In this document: piece after piece, positions 11,467-22,460 of the stretch
How positions within the stretch are numbered: position 1 is the stretch's first letter
Layout: every line of letters begins with the position of its first letter
Assembly: GCA_003024175.1 (NCBI GenBank)
Contig: MDYQ01000812.1
Span: forward strand, 62,001 to 126,000
Direction of reading: 5' to 3'
Length of the DNA: 64,000 nt
Source: Planoprotostelium fungivorum
Taxonomy: Eukaryota > Evosea > Variosea > Cavosteliida > Cavosteliaceae
The notes under the pieces: model-generated
Told to the model about the DNA's origin: nothing
Databases searched by the model: none
Seen by the model: the letters and a program-made list of their open reading frames with translations, nothing else
Translations under genes and position numbers: made by a program

Positions 11467-13959
11467 TCACTCTTGGAAATCTCTCTTCAAACAACCTAGG
11501 GGGTCGGATTCCTCCTTCTCCGGTGCGGGCTGCGTCGTTTTCGCTTCTTCGTTGATCTGTGACAGACGAGAGTGCGGTGACGGTGGCTGAGCCAATCGAT
11601 CCGTGACCGATTGGTCTGGGGTCAATAGTCCACTGTAGATTCACGTCAACGAGCGTCTCAGACGACCATCACGAACCTGAGAACATCTTTGACCTGCTTC
11701 ATCTCGGCCAGGGCGACCATTAAGATGTCCATCGTCTGTTCTTGTGTCTTGGGTGACGCATCGCTGATGAGATCGTGCTGCAGGGAGTAGATAATCCTCT
11801 CCAGACGGTTCGACATGTGAGATTGGATGTTCTGTTGGAGTGAGAGGGAGAGAAGAGAAGACACTCACCCGCAGCTTGATAACTTCTTCCTGTGCGGTGA
11901 GAGATGGTGTCGTGGACAATTGTCGGGGGCGATTCTGTTGGGGTGGAACGGAAACCTGCGACTGCGAGTTTGGGCTCTGCGATATCCTGAACAGGTCCTT
12001 GAATATCTTCTTGTTGTCCTGCAGGTGGTGTCTCTCTCTCTTCTCGGATAACTGTCCTCTATTAATTGCAACTCCACATGTCATGTTCTACCGTCTTCTT
12101 TGTCTCTTGTCTTCTGGCGTGTCTGTCTTGTGAGAAGGCAGCTGAAGTGTGAGAAGAGACGAACGGTGATATACCGTTGTTCTGTTGTAGATTGAGAGCT
12201 TGCTCCACGAATAAGAGACAGTCTTCCACGGGAGGATATTTGAACAATCGACGCATGGCTCCATTGTAGTCGTTGCTCAGGACTACCGAGGTCACATTTT
12301 GGCGGGAAGAAGGGAGAACTCACGTGATTTTCGAATGAAGATGAGCATGGCTACGCAGATGTAATCGATCAATTGTAGATCAGCTGTGACAGGATTATCT
12401 GAATAAGATAACATGGCGTCCCACAGCATCAAAACGTCCTCCAAGTGAAATTCTCTACCCAACAGCAGCCTGATCCACCGACTGAAATTTTCAGCCGAGA
12501 TTTACGCGGGAAAGACTCACAGCATGTACAATTGTGGTTCTATCTTCAGCTCCACGAGCTTGCGGTATAGATCGGGGTCTTTCTCTCTTAATATCACATT
12601 CTGTACGTATCTACACTTCTCCACAATTGGAGATGTCTGTCACATGTCAATCTGACGTCTACCCATCCATTCACCGTATCATCATCGAAGGTCTGTTCAC
12701 TGAACGGTTTCTGCTCTCTCGCCTCCCTCTCCCTCCTCTACAACGAGCCATCTCAGTATCCATTTCCTCCACCATTTCGTATCATTTTCACCTTCTGATT
12801 GGCATCTGCAGCGAACCAAGGTTTGACTAGATTCATCAGGTGAGTGAAGAGAGCAGAAGCATCGTGCTCGATGTACTGTGAGCTCAGTAAGACAGTCAGT
12901 GGCTCTCCCTCCTGATGTCCATCAGAGATGTGACGACGAATCGTGACATCATCACCTGAGCATCGGGGGTGTTGGGTTGTACGGCCTCTCTGTCCACGAT
13001 GTATATGATGGGAGCTAACAGTTCGTTCATTCCTTGTTTGTAAGATAGCTGTGGATTCTGCCTCGCGTGAATGAACAAGATCCTTCGCAGGGTCAGGCTG
13101 GAGAGAATAAAACGAAATAAAAGAGGGTCACCGAAGCATCATCTGACGGATGTCGTTCCTCTGGAAGAAGGGCTTCTCAGGGTAAGTTCTTAAGATGTCT
13201 TGTTCGATCTCCTTCTGCAGCTCTTCGTTCTGCCAGAACGCCGCCCAGGGTGACTGTCTGAGATTGGGATCGAAGAAGATGGCGGGAAGATCTCACGTCT
13301 GAGTTTTGAGACAGGGGATTGTTCAGGGCAGGATCGAGTTCTTTTCCTTGATTTCTGGGATCCACGTGATATTGAGCCATCAAGGCGTCGTATTCTGTTA
13401 CATATCAGCACCAGTGGAAGATACATGGTATCATCGGATGTATGTCTGATGATGGACAGGTAAAGGAGAGGGAGGAGACCTTTTCTGTGGACGGCCATGA
13501 CCTCTGGCCACTGTTGGTGATTGAGACCCCGCTGTGTCGGTAATACGTTTAGAAATAGTCTCCAAGCCAGGTTTCGTAGAGAACCAGATCTCAGCTCTCC
13601 CATCATGGCTCTCGATCTCAGGTTGTAATGGTCGGCCTCACAGAAATAATCTTGAAACTCTTTACTGTTCATTGACGTCAGAGAGTGACCTCCGACCGAG
13701 AGACGTTTGAGGGGAGTCGCAGAGAATGCAATAACTCTCAATGTCCTCACCGCCTATCGGAAAATGGAGGCAGCTGCCAGTCCTCCTTCAGTTCATCGTT
13801 CGAAGGTGACCTCTGAAGAGGTGATAAGTCTACCGATGTTCGGATCATGTTGTCTTGCAAGAAGACACTCGGACGTGTCTGTGGCGCATTTTGTAATCGA
13901 GGGTCGCCAAACAACGAGGAAAATGAAATCAAAGCCTCACGCAGGCGCCACACGACCAC
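11467..13959 (-). CDS. TBC1D5-like Rab GTPase-activating protein
   Basis: TBC proteins stimulate GTP hydrolysis by Rabs; TBC1D5 acts on Rab7 with retromer in endosome and autophagy traffic. Seen are RSGSLRNLAWRLFLNVLP at the start of the TBC domain and FIHARQNPQLSYKQGMNELL with APIIYIVDREA, where YKQGMNELLAPI carries the glutamine-finger motif (YxQG) and resembles TBC1D5. The N-terminal exon contains SLFGDPRLQNAPQTRP. The C-terminal region is charged and coiled (HMSNRLERIIYSLQHDLI) and then low-complexity, ending CLKRDFQE; this last exon joins in frame across a 44 nt intron. The translation start is not certain because the open first exon has no clear ATG; a further upstream exon near 14034 is possible. 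Confidence 0.8.
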
Positions 13960-14051
13960 CCTCTTTACCCTCGGGATAGAGAAAGAAGAGGTGAGTCGAT
14001 GAAAGAAGGAATGGCTGCCATGTGCTTTATCATCTTAACTTGTGTGCGCTG

Positions 14052-15134
14052 TTATTTCTCTTCTTCTCTGATATCATCTACTCTCTCGTTCGTCTCTGAC
14101 AGGGCAATTTTGACGGCCAACCTATCGCACATTAGACATCATGTGATCCTGATGATCTCTCACTTGATGATCATGAAGAACCAATAGACGTTGAGTATGA
14201 GGATGATGCAGAGGAGAGCGACAAAAGGTGGACGCATGAACCAGAGGGAGAGGGGGACCAGCAGAGGTGCCTCCACCCAGAGAGACCGAATGGCAGCGTA
14301 TGGGAAGTACATGAGACGGAGGAGAAGCCAAGAGAGGAGGAAGATGGTAAAGAAAAAGTTGGCGATCCTCTGATTACCTCGGTAGACGAAAGACTTTGCA
14401 ATCTCTAAGAAGAGATCGGAGGTGTCGTGGCAGAAGAGAATGAGATGGCCCACTCGAAGCCATCTGATTGGAATGAGATGGAAGATGATATGGAGAGGAG
14501 GGTGGAGGGCGTGATGGTTCGATGATGGATGAAGACTCACCCGATGGCGTAAGAGGAGAAGATCAGCCAGAAGGTGACAATGTGATGACCCCACAGAGCC
14601 CAATAATCACTTCTCTTCGTTTCGAAAGAGACCAACGTGAACAGAGAGTGAAGGTAGAAACTGATTTGTAATAGATACAGGAATTTGAGAGATGGTCTAC
14701 ATGTGTTGAGTGGTAGTTACAGGATGTTGACGAGAAGACTCACTCGAGAGGAACATCTGGGTATCTTGTCCATAGTGTTCCGAAATCAGTCATCCAAGGC
14801 GCCCCGATTGCGATTTGAATCTCCCACACCATGAAACAAAAGTAGAGGATAGCTTTCCATGTGGACTCTCCGAACTTGAACCTCTCGTCGTCTATGATAT
14901 TCACTGCCGCGGCGAGCTGCCCGAGATGAGATGTTAAACGTTTTAGACGAGAAGAAGGATCCTTACTCTTGGAGCGAAGATGTGTTGTATGTAATATCGA
15001 GCAAATGTGAAGCCGAATGTGGCAGCAAGGACGGTCCATGCATCATACAGATCAAATTGGACCGGCTTGGCCTCAGGACCTGGAAGTGACCATATCGGAA
15101 AGATCGAATTGGCGAACCGCGCTATGTCGACCAT
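14052..15134 (-). CDS. Ceramide synthase (Lag1/TLC domain)
   Basis: N-acylates sphingoid bases with acyl-CoA in the ER membrane. The Lag1 motif is clear: GHHIVTFWLIFSSYAIGFRV, then GHLILFCHDTSDLFLEIAKS, with the HH pair and the HD..D..LE.AK pattern needed for activity. Earlier exons give FGFTFARYYIQHIFAPR and STWKAILYFCFMVWEI, typical membrane segments. The tail after the last membrane helix is short and acidic (ERVDDIREEEK). The splice AA|G before LAVKIALSE keeps frame. Length, about 300 residues, is somewhat short but complete. There is no homeobox-like insert as in some animal CerS. Confidence 0.9.
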
Positions 15135-15419
15135 TAGATCGTTGGGATCTGATGTTTGTGGCGGAGTTTTTTTCGGTTGACCGAATTTTCGTGGACTGAA
15201 ACTTATTATCTATCTCGCAGATCAATCACCACTGATAACAGCAGCTCGTGTTGTTGGCTGACCTAGAGCCTGCGTTGGACAAAGAGGGGAGCGTGGAGAT
15301 CACGTCGAGGTACGTTGTAGAGAAGGTCACGTGATTTTCATTGCGATGAGAAAACACTCTGGACGGAAGAATTTCATTTTGTGTCGCGAGACAAACAAAG
15401 CAAGTCACACAAGCAAATC

Positions 15420-16314
15420 ATGAGCTCGTGAGACCTTCGTTTGTGATCACATCGATGACGAACCACAGTGTATCCCCATATGTTCGTGCCAGGCTCACTC
15501 GAGCCACCCGACAGAGGAAGATGCATGAGAGCCAACGTGATCGCTGCAAGATCTCACTCAGCATCATGTTACAAGAACTAGAGAACCTCAACGAAGACAT
15601 ACGATACGTGAGAACGAGTCCATGAGATCGTCTTACATCGATCTACAACGAGACTGATTCCCACAGCACGAGAACAAATTGGATGAGACGGACGAAGAGA
15701 TAGAGAACCTCACGGTCCAACTGCAACGAGCCATCGCGAGTCGTCCGGTCATCTGTGATCTGATGCGAGAGGCTCTGTTGAAGGTAGACGACGTGAAGGA
15801 CAAGATCTCTGACGCTGAGAGAATCCTCAGGTCTTATGAAGATAGAATCAGGGAAGGAAGGAGCAAAGAGATACAATTGAGGCAAGAACAGAGACAATGG
15901 CTGTCGGGTACTGCAGAGTCCGTCGTTCAGACGTGAGTCATTCTCACGTATTCACAGTGGTGACTGGTCATCAGGTTTAGAGAGGGTCTATCTGCTTGTG
16001 TGAACGCCATCAACGGGCTCAACTTGGCTTGTCCTTCTCCTCCCGTACCTCCACACGTTCTCCTTCAGAAGAGAAACTTCATCGACACAGTAGAGGATGA
16101 CCTCCTCTGTCCTATCTCGGGAGAGATCATGGATGATCCTGTCTTGACGATAGATGGTCACACCTACGATAGGAAATCGATCGAGATGTGGTTCAGCCAA
16201 GGACACCGAACATCACCCATCACCAATGTAAGACTATCCGATCTGCAGTTGACTCCAAATCACAAAGTGAAATCGATGATCGACACGCTGAGGACGGCGA
16301 GAAGAGCAGATTGA
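15420..16314 (+). CDS. Coiled-coil U-box E3 ubiquitin ligase
   Basis: The C-terminal U-box is well formed: DDLLCPISGEIMDDPVLTID, then GHTYDRKSIEMWF and TSPITNVRLSDLQLTPNHKV. U-boxes recruit E2 enzymes for ubiquitin transfer. The rest is helical and probably coiled-coil (LQELENLNEDIRY, EEIENLTVQLQRAIASR, KISDAERILRSYEDRIREG), suggesting a dimer. Removing a 41 nt intron after ATGAGCTC gives MSSVSPYVRAR; the ATG at 15455 is an alternative start. The U-box most resembles those of WDSUB1-type proteins, but no WD repeats are present. Confidence 0.85.
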
Positions 16315-16364
16315 AGGATAAAGATATGTGTTAAGTTCGTGTCAATCGAAGTCCAGATGCTGTT

Positions 16365-16514
16365 CTATAGACGGGATGTAAGTAAGTATCTGTTGTGGCG
16401 AGCACATCGTTCTCCGATCGGGTGCATGTGTGTCTGAAGAATGTCACGTGACCGTGCAATCTCTTCGAGTTTTCTACACACGCCGGAGACGTAAGTAGAC
16501 AACTCCTCCGCCAT
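16365..16514 (-). CDS. Possible small protein, 49 residues
   Basis: A short ATG-initiated frame lying head-to-head with the dehydrogenase gene, reading MAEELSTYVSGVCRKLEEIA and helical in character. It resembles small coiled-coil complex subunits in composition only. It may be the first exon of a spliced gene or chance. No family is assigned. Confidence 0.28.
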   Translation of the reverse strand: MAEELSTYVSGVCRKLEEIARSRDILQTHMHPIGERCARHNRYLLTSRL

Positions 16515-16597
16515 CCAACACAACAAATCAACGCGACAATAGGTGACCACCCTCCACTTCGAGATCGACATCTGACCACGACAGAAACATAATCACG

Positions 16598-18232
16598 ATG
16601 GCACTAAATGCATTATCCAAAGCGGCTTCCTCCATGTTAGGAAAAGCCGAGACGTCAACGCCCATCATCCCTCAGACAGACGCTTCTAGACCCATGGGAG
16701 CTCTCGTGTGGAAGGGAGCCAAGAACGTGGAGTACAAGTCTATGCCCAGACCCTTAATCACCGATACCACCGACATCGTCCTTCGCATCACAGCCACCAC
16801 CATCTGTGGCTCTGACCTCCACCTCTACACGAACGCCATGTTAGACATGCACACAGACGACATCTTGGGTCACGAATTCATGGGAATCATCGAAGAGGTG
16901 ATCCTTGCATTTTCCATCGTCACAGACCCTCACCTTCAAAGGTGGGCTCCGACGTGAAGAAACTCCAGAAGGGTCAACGAGTTGTCGTCGCCTTCGACAT
17001 CGCCTGTGGAAAGTGTGACTACTGCAAGAGAGAAGAGTACACCGGATGTGACACCACGAACCCATCCAAACTGATGGAAGAGATGTACGGACATCGCACA
17101 GCCGCTCTCTTCGGTTACTCTCACTTGACCGGTGGTACCCCAGGAGGACAGGTGAGAAGATGAAGAGGATGATGTCCTGATGTGCATGTCAGGCCGACTA
17201 CGTTCGAGTCCCCTTTGCTGATGTGAACTGCCTTCCCCTGCCCGAAGACATTCCTGATGAGAAGGGACTGTACTTGTCTGATGTCATTCCAACCGCTTAC
17301 CACTCTTGTGAATTCGGAAACGTCCAGAAGGTTCGAAGTCCTTTTATTTCCTTTGATTTCATTTTATTCTCGAGGAGGGAGAAGAATGACGGGAGTAGGG
17401 ATCGACGGTGGCCATTTGGGGATTAGGACCCATCGGTCTCATCGCTGCCAGATGGGCACAGATCAGAGGTGCATCCAGAATCATCGGCATCGATTGTATC
17501 CCAGAGAGATTGAGAGTCGCTAGTGAGGTGTGTCAACGTTCACCATCACCATCATCCATCATGTCCACCATGATCCGATCTGATGTCATCATGTCAGGTG
17601 CTGAAGATCGAGACACTCAACTTCAAAGAAGAGAACACCGTGAAAGGCTTATTCGAGAGAGTCCCCGGAGGTGTCGATTGTGCCCTCGAATGTGCAGGAT
17701 TCGAATACCCCAACAGTCTCGTCCACAAGGTCATCCATCTACAACGCACCACACTCACATCTTCCAGGTCGAGCGTGCCCTGTCGTTAGAGACTGACACG
17801 GCGGACATTTTGTCCGAGATGATCACTGCCACGAGAAAATTCGGAAATATTTCCATCATAGGAGTGTACAGCGGCTACGCCAACCACTTCCCCATCGGTG
17901 CTCTCATGGAGAAAGCTATCACCGTGAAGGGTGAGTGATGACGTCATCATCACGTCATCTGACGTGTACAGGTGGACAGTCACCCACGCAGAAGTACTGG
18001 GGAATGTGCCTGGAGAAACTGAGGAGCGGAGAAATGGATCCCAGCTTTATCTTGACTCACAGAGGAAAATTATCCGACGGTGAGAGGATGATGTCACGTG
18101 ACGTCATGATGACGTCATGCAGCACCCCAGTTGTACGATCAGTTCTACAAGAGAGAGGGAGTCATCAAGTGTTTCCTGAGACCCGATGGCATCGATCACC
18201 ACGGACACCCCATCAACAAGGACACACAATGA
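16598..18232 (+). CDS. Zinc-dependent alcohol dehydrogenase, formaldehyde-dehydrogenase-like
   Basis: A medium-chain dehydrogenase resembling glutathione-independent formaldehyde dehydrogenases. Catalytic zinc ligands are in TTICGSDLHLY and GHEFMG. The structural zinc loop CGKCDYCKREEYTGC has the CX2CX2CX7C spacing. The Rossmann motif is AIWGLGPIGLIAARWA, followed by IIGIDCIPERLRVAS, where the aspartate suggests NAD rather than NADP. CALECAGFEYPNSLVHKV and FKEENTVKGLFERVPGG are typical of the long subgroup. The N-terminus carries about 30 extra residues (ALNALSKAASSMLGKA) that could be amphipathic or a targeting sequence. About six introns are present. It ends GHPINKDTQ. Confidence 0.9.
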
Positions 18233-18336
18233 TCATAAGAGGAGAAAATTCTCTACATAAACACTCGAAATCTTGTCGTCTTCGTATTGTCCATCTTTGT
18301 GACAACGGTTCCGATCAGCGACGTCGATCGTCTACC

Positions 18337-21300
18337 ATGTCACGCTCGATAGTTGGAGTGTGTCTCACTCTCGTGTTTATCACCATCTGCTGTCAAATCT
18401 ATGTGGATGGGAACCGATGATCCCACCTGTGGCAACATCCTGCAGCCTGTAAGACGATTCCCAGCAACAGCACGTCGGTTTGTCTATCTTCAGGGCATTA
18501 CACGATTAAAGGGGGAGGTGATGTACCTCCTCAATTACGATGGTGGAGGAAGGACGTGGGTGATACGAAACAGATTCAACAACTCACATACTTCAGCCGG
18601 TAATATCATTCATAGCATTCGTCCTCGTACCATGCGCCTTCGAACCGGCAGTGATATGGATAGACATCACCTTCGTAGGGGGCATGATCCAGGGGGTTCA
18701 TTGCGAAAGTCTTGAAATACGCTCGGCGAACCTGTTAGACACTATATCTATTGAGGTATCTCATCAATCACAATCGAATCATTCAAGCGCCACAGCTGAG
18801 AGGAGTCCAAAATGTCAACGTCACCGAATCCGTCTTCTCATACACCATTTTGATGAGTTACCTGAATCTCGGTGATGCACCGTCATCACAGCCACAGCAT
18901 CTCTACATCGAAGACAATCACATCGGAGACTTGATGATCGAGGGGCGTGTGGGATTCTCTTCCTGCAGTGAGACGTTCTCACGCAATCGAATCGGATCCA
19001 TCCAGAGAGAGGAGGTGATGATGTCACCCACGATCGAATTCTCATCGACGGACGATCAGCGAGAGTTTTTCGTCTCCAGCACGTACCACAACAACACGAT
19101 CGGGATGATGCGATATCAGAGTGTCATCGGAGCCTTGTCACTGCTCTACAATGACATCGGATCTCTCTCCCTATCTCTCGTCCAATATCTCTCCTTGAAT
19201 GTGAAGCACAACGTGTGGAGAAGGAATGTGAGTCGTCAGAGTGCGTTATCCATCGCGAGCGGCGGAGGGTCACAAGTGACCATTGACAATTGTTCATTTG
19301 AGGGATACGATGACGTGGCTCTATCTCTCGATCTCCACGATCCCTCTACCATCCGTATGGATTCTCTCAGGTGTGTTTCGTTCGACCGTGAGACGATCTA
19401 CTCAGAGAGATAGGATCGAGAACTGTACGGCGGGAGGCATTCAGATGAAATTAGATCGCCAGAGTACCATCAATATCACATCGTGCCATTTCTCGGATGT
19501 TTCGGGTCTACAAGGAGGTTCAATCTACATCTACGGTGACAAGACAACACTATTCGCATCAAAAACTGCACGATGATCCGTAATACGTCTCCCATCGGGT
19601 CAGCCATATTCATCAACAGCGACAACACAACGACACACGTGAGTGAGAGAGAAGCTCACATCTGATGGAGAAAGGTGGAAGACACATATATCCAAGTACC
19701 GAGGGGATCTCTGTCGACCAGCGATTACTCCACCGTAGTCGTCTTGCATGGATCGATTCAGAGGAACAACACACTGATCTGTCCGGAGGAGATGGTTCTG
19801 TACTCTCCAAAGAATCAAACGGGCTGGATGCTAGGCTGCGCTCCTTGCGGTCGAATGCAGTATCTCATCGGTGAATTCATCGTGAAAGAACGTTCGATCA
19901 TGTAGGCTGAACGAGTGACCAGGTCGTGGAGAGATGATCAACGGAGAAGAGAAGAGGACAGAGTGTTCCGCGTGTTCATCTGACATGGACTGTACTGAAC
20001 ATGTACCTCAGGTGATGATACATCTACAATGTCCCATCGTTCTCCCATTGCACCACAAGAGAGATCTTTCACATATCAATTCGTACAATAGAGATGAAGT
20101 AAGACTTTTTATCTGACGAGAGAGACAGGCCCAGCCTGGGTGGTGGTGCGGAGTCGATGATGAGGGCGAGATCGGATGTAAACCATGTCCCAGTGGCTAT
20201 TGCAATCGCATCAAACATCCTTGGAACGATTCTTGCATTGGAAATCGCGGTGGGATCTTGTGTGGTGGCTGTACGGAGAATCACACCCTCTCGTTCCTCA
20301 CATCCGCCTGCCTACCACTCGAATCGTGCAAGTCAGGGTGGTTGAGCCTCTTGGCCGTGATACCTTTCATCTACGTCATCGTATTGCTGTTCTTACCCAT
20401 CGGTGATGGATCGATCTGGAAGTCAGCATCGTACTACATTCAGACTCTTCCACTCATCAGTGAGTTCTCAATGGGTCAATCATCACTCACGGATGTTCAG
20501 ATGTACGTAGTGACATCATATCGATGATCTCATCGATGCTGAACGCTTCACCTGAAAACAAAGGATCGTCCTCTTCATTGGGTTTGTGTCTGGGACAGTT
20601 GGATTACACTAGAAGAGAGCTCTTGTCTCTTTACATTCCTCTGTCAACTGTGGCCATCTTGGCCGTGGGATGTGTGGGTCTCACCTTGTACAATCGAAGG
20701 GATAAGAAGCACGGAGGTTACACGAGTATACGAGAGGAAGAGATGACAGTAGAGGTAATCGATACGGAAGAGGAATCAAAGAAGAGAACTGCACAGAGTC
20801 GCTTCACTACGGCAATGATCACGGCCTTCCTCCTCGTCTACAGTGGTATCCTGTCAATCTGTCTCAAACTTCTCTTCTGTGTGCAGGTGGGACGACTGAT
20901 GAGATGGAAAGCTGAAATGAAAGATACAGATACAAGGAGAGTGGGTGATGTACAACGCAAAAATGATCAATGAGCAGATATAAGCTGAAAGGAACGAGGA
21001 ACGAGGTAGGGAAAGATGTACTGATGGTGATCGATGGGTGTTACAGGGATGGTTGTAAGTGAGTCTCATGGACTAGGGGAAGACTGATAGTGACAGATAC
21101 TGGGAGGTAGTCTTCATGCTCCGTCGATTCTTTGTCACCGCTGCTTATGTCTTCATCACTGATCACCAATGGTGAGGCGTTCATCTATTCTCCGTCTGAT
21201 ATCATTGATAGGTGAGTCATCACCATGCTCTTGCTCCTTTCTCAAAGAATGCTGGCCAAGACTTGGAGGCTTTGTGTTTGGTATCTCTGTGTTGTTTAGT

Positions 21301-21505
21301 TGTCTTGGGCACTGCTGGGGATAGCAGTGTGGCTCACATCTTGAGTGAGGTGAGAGAAATATGCCTTGCATAATCTGATTGTGTTCAGATACTGATCTAC
21401 GTTCCAATTGCATTCAGTTCAGCTCTTGTGATACGCCAAGTATGGCAGAAAAGCTCAGAAAAGAGGAAGCATTTGTACACAAAGATAAAGAGAAGCTGTT
21501 CATAA
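18337..21505 (+). CDS. Large multi-pass cell-surface protein with repeat-rich ectodomain
   Basis: It starts with a signal peptide (SIVGVCLTLVFITICCQIY). The ectodomain has a DPTCGN/CKTI start and then repeated short strands ending in N-rich loops (INHNRIIQAPQLRGVQNVNV, HIGDLMIEGRVGF, INITSCHFSDVSGL), the look of a right-handed parallel beta-helix. A cysteine-rich neck (CPSGYCNRI, GGILCGGCTENHTLSF, CKSGW) precedes about six membrane segments (WLSLLAVIPFIYVIVLLFL, ELLSLYIPLSTVAILAVG, YWEVVFMLRRFFVTAAYVF and LEALCLVSLCCLVVL). It ends KIKRSCS. This layout is shared by many protist surface proteins of unknown ligand. The frame between signal peptide, DPTCGN and CKTI shifts twice within 60 bp without obvious introns. 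Confidence 0.65.
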
Positions 21506-22460
21506 GCAGCAAAGGGGATTGTTCAATACGCATGTTGTTGATGGTTGAAAAGAAACTGCCAGAATGACAATGCTGCCCTCATAGAAAGGACGTCTCCCTT
21601 CATCAATCTGGTAATTTGGAGCGGTTTCCTTCTCTACAGCAAAACATGAACACTCGTTGAAGAAAACAACAGAATGTAGACACGGCAGAAACACTTGCCG
21701 CGACCCGAGATTGTTCAGCAAAGTGCGCTGATTCCAATGGTATGTCACTTGGGTCACAAAAACGTTACCCGAGATGAGCAAAGTGTGGATTACTGTCGCG
21801 TACGCTAAAAAGATAGCGTACATTGGCACTTTTCTCTGTTAAGAACGTCCGGACGAAAAAATGGAATACACCACCGCGTAGCCCAGGTGATTCTCTACCT
21901 GGGTAAAGTATCATCAATGACCTGGTACCCTCCCTAATATATCCCCCCCCGCGCAGGAGCCGTATGCTGGTGCTCAGCACTCTATTATATCAATCCAGCA
22001 GCTCTTTTTAACCAGTTGAGTACGAGGAGGTAGGATATCGATGTTTGGGGAAAAATTACCCTTTTGGGCATAGCGGGTCCTAATGTGTTGTAGTCTCGGC
22101 TATGCCCGAAAGTTTAACTGGCACTGCAAAGTCAACAGAAAGACGCATTGCACAGCCAATGGCAGCTCTCATTAATTCGATCTCTTATAGTGCATCGCAG
22201 GGCCGAGGTAACATGATGTGTATCACATCCACTAATGTTCAACTTTTTCGTCCCACAGCTGACGATCCTAATGAACTCTGTGATACAGCCTTTGAGAGCC
22301 CGAGATGTTGTATCACCACGTGTGATACATGATGGTATCAGTAACATCTCGATGAGAGCACCCCCCACACTCCATCACGTCCACACTCGAAATCGTACCT
22401 CCACGACACACGAACCAAACATCATCATTAACCATTTTCGCTCCATCTATTCAAATCGGC
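21506..22460. other. Long convergent gene-free gap with clustered hairpins
   Basis: This is about 950 bp between two convergent genes, large for this region. It contains several perfect inverted repeats: 21749-21774 (7 bp stem with one G-T pair), 21801-21822 (8 bp), the palindrome CGTCCGGACG at 21846-21855, 21882-21903 (CCCAGGT/ACCTGGG), 22215-22229, and a nested pair at 22301-22351. Open frames across it have no family-like motifs. A structured noncoding RNA or a mobile-element remnant is possible. Confidence 0.55.

Noticed and set aside
21500-21980. Minus-strand frames of 70-110 codons in the hairpin region
   Set aside because: They shift frame, span perfect hairpins and lack family motifs or ATG starts.
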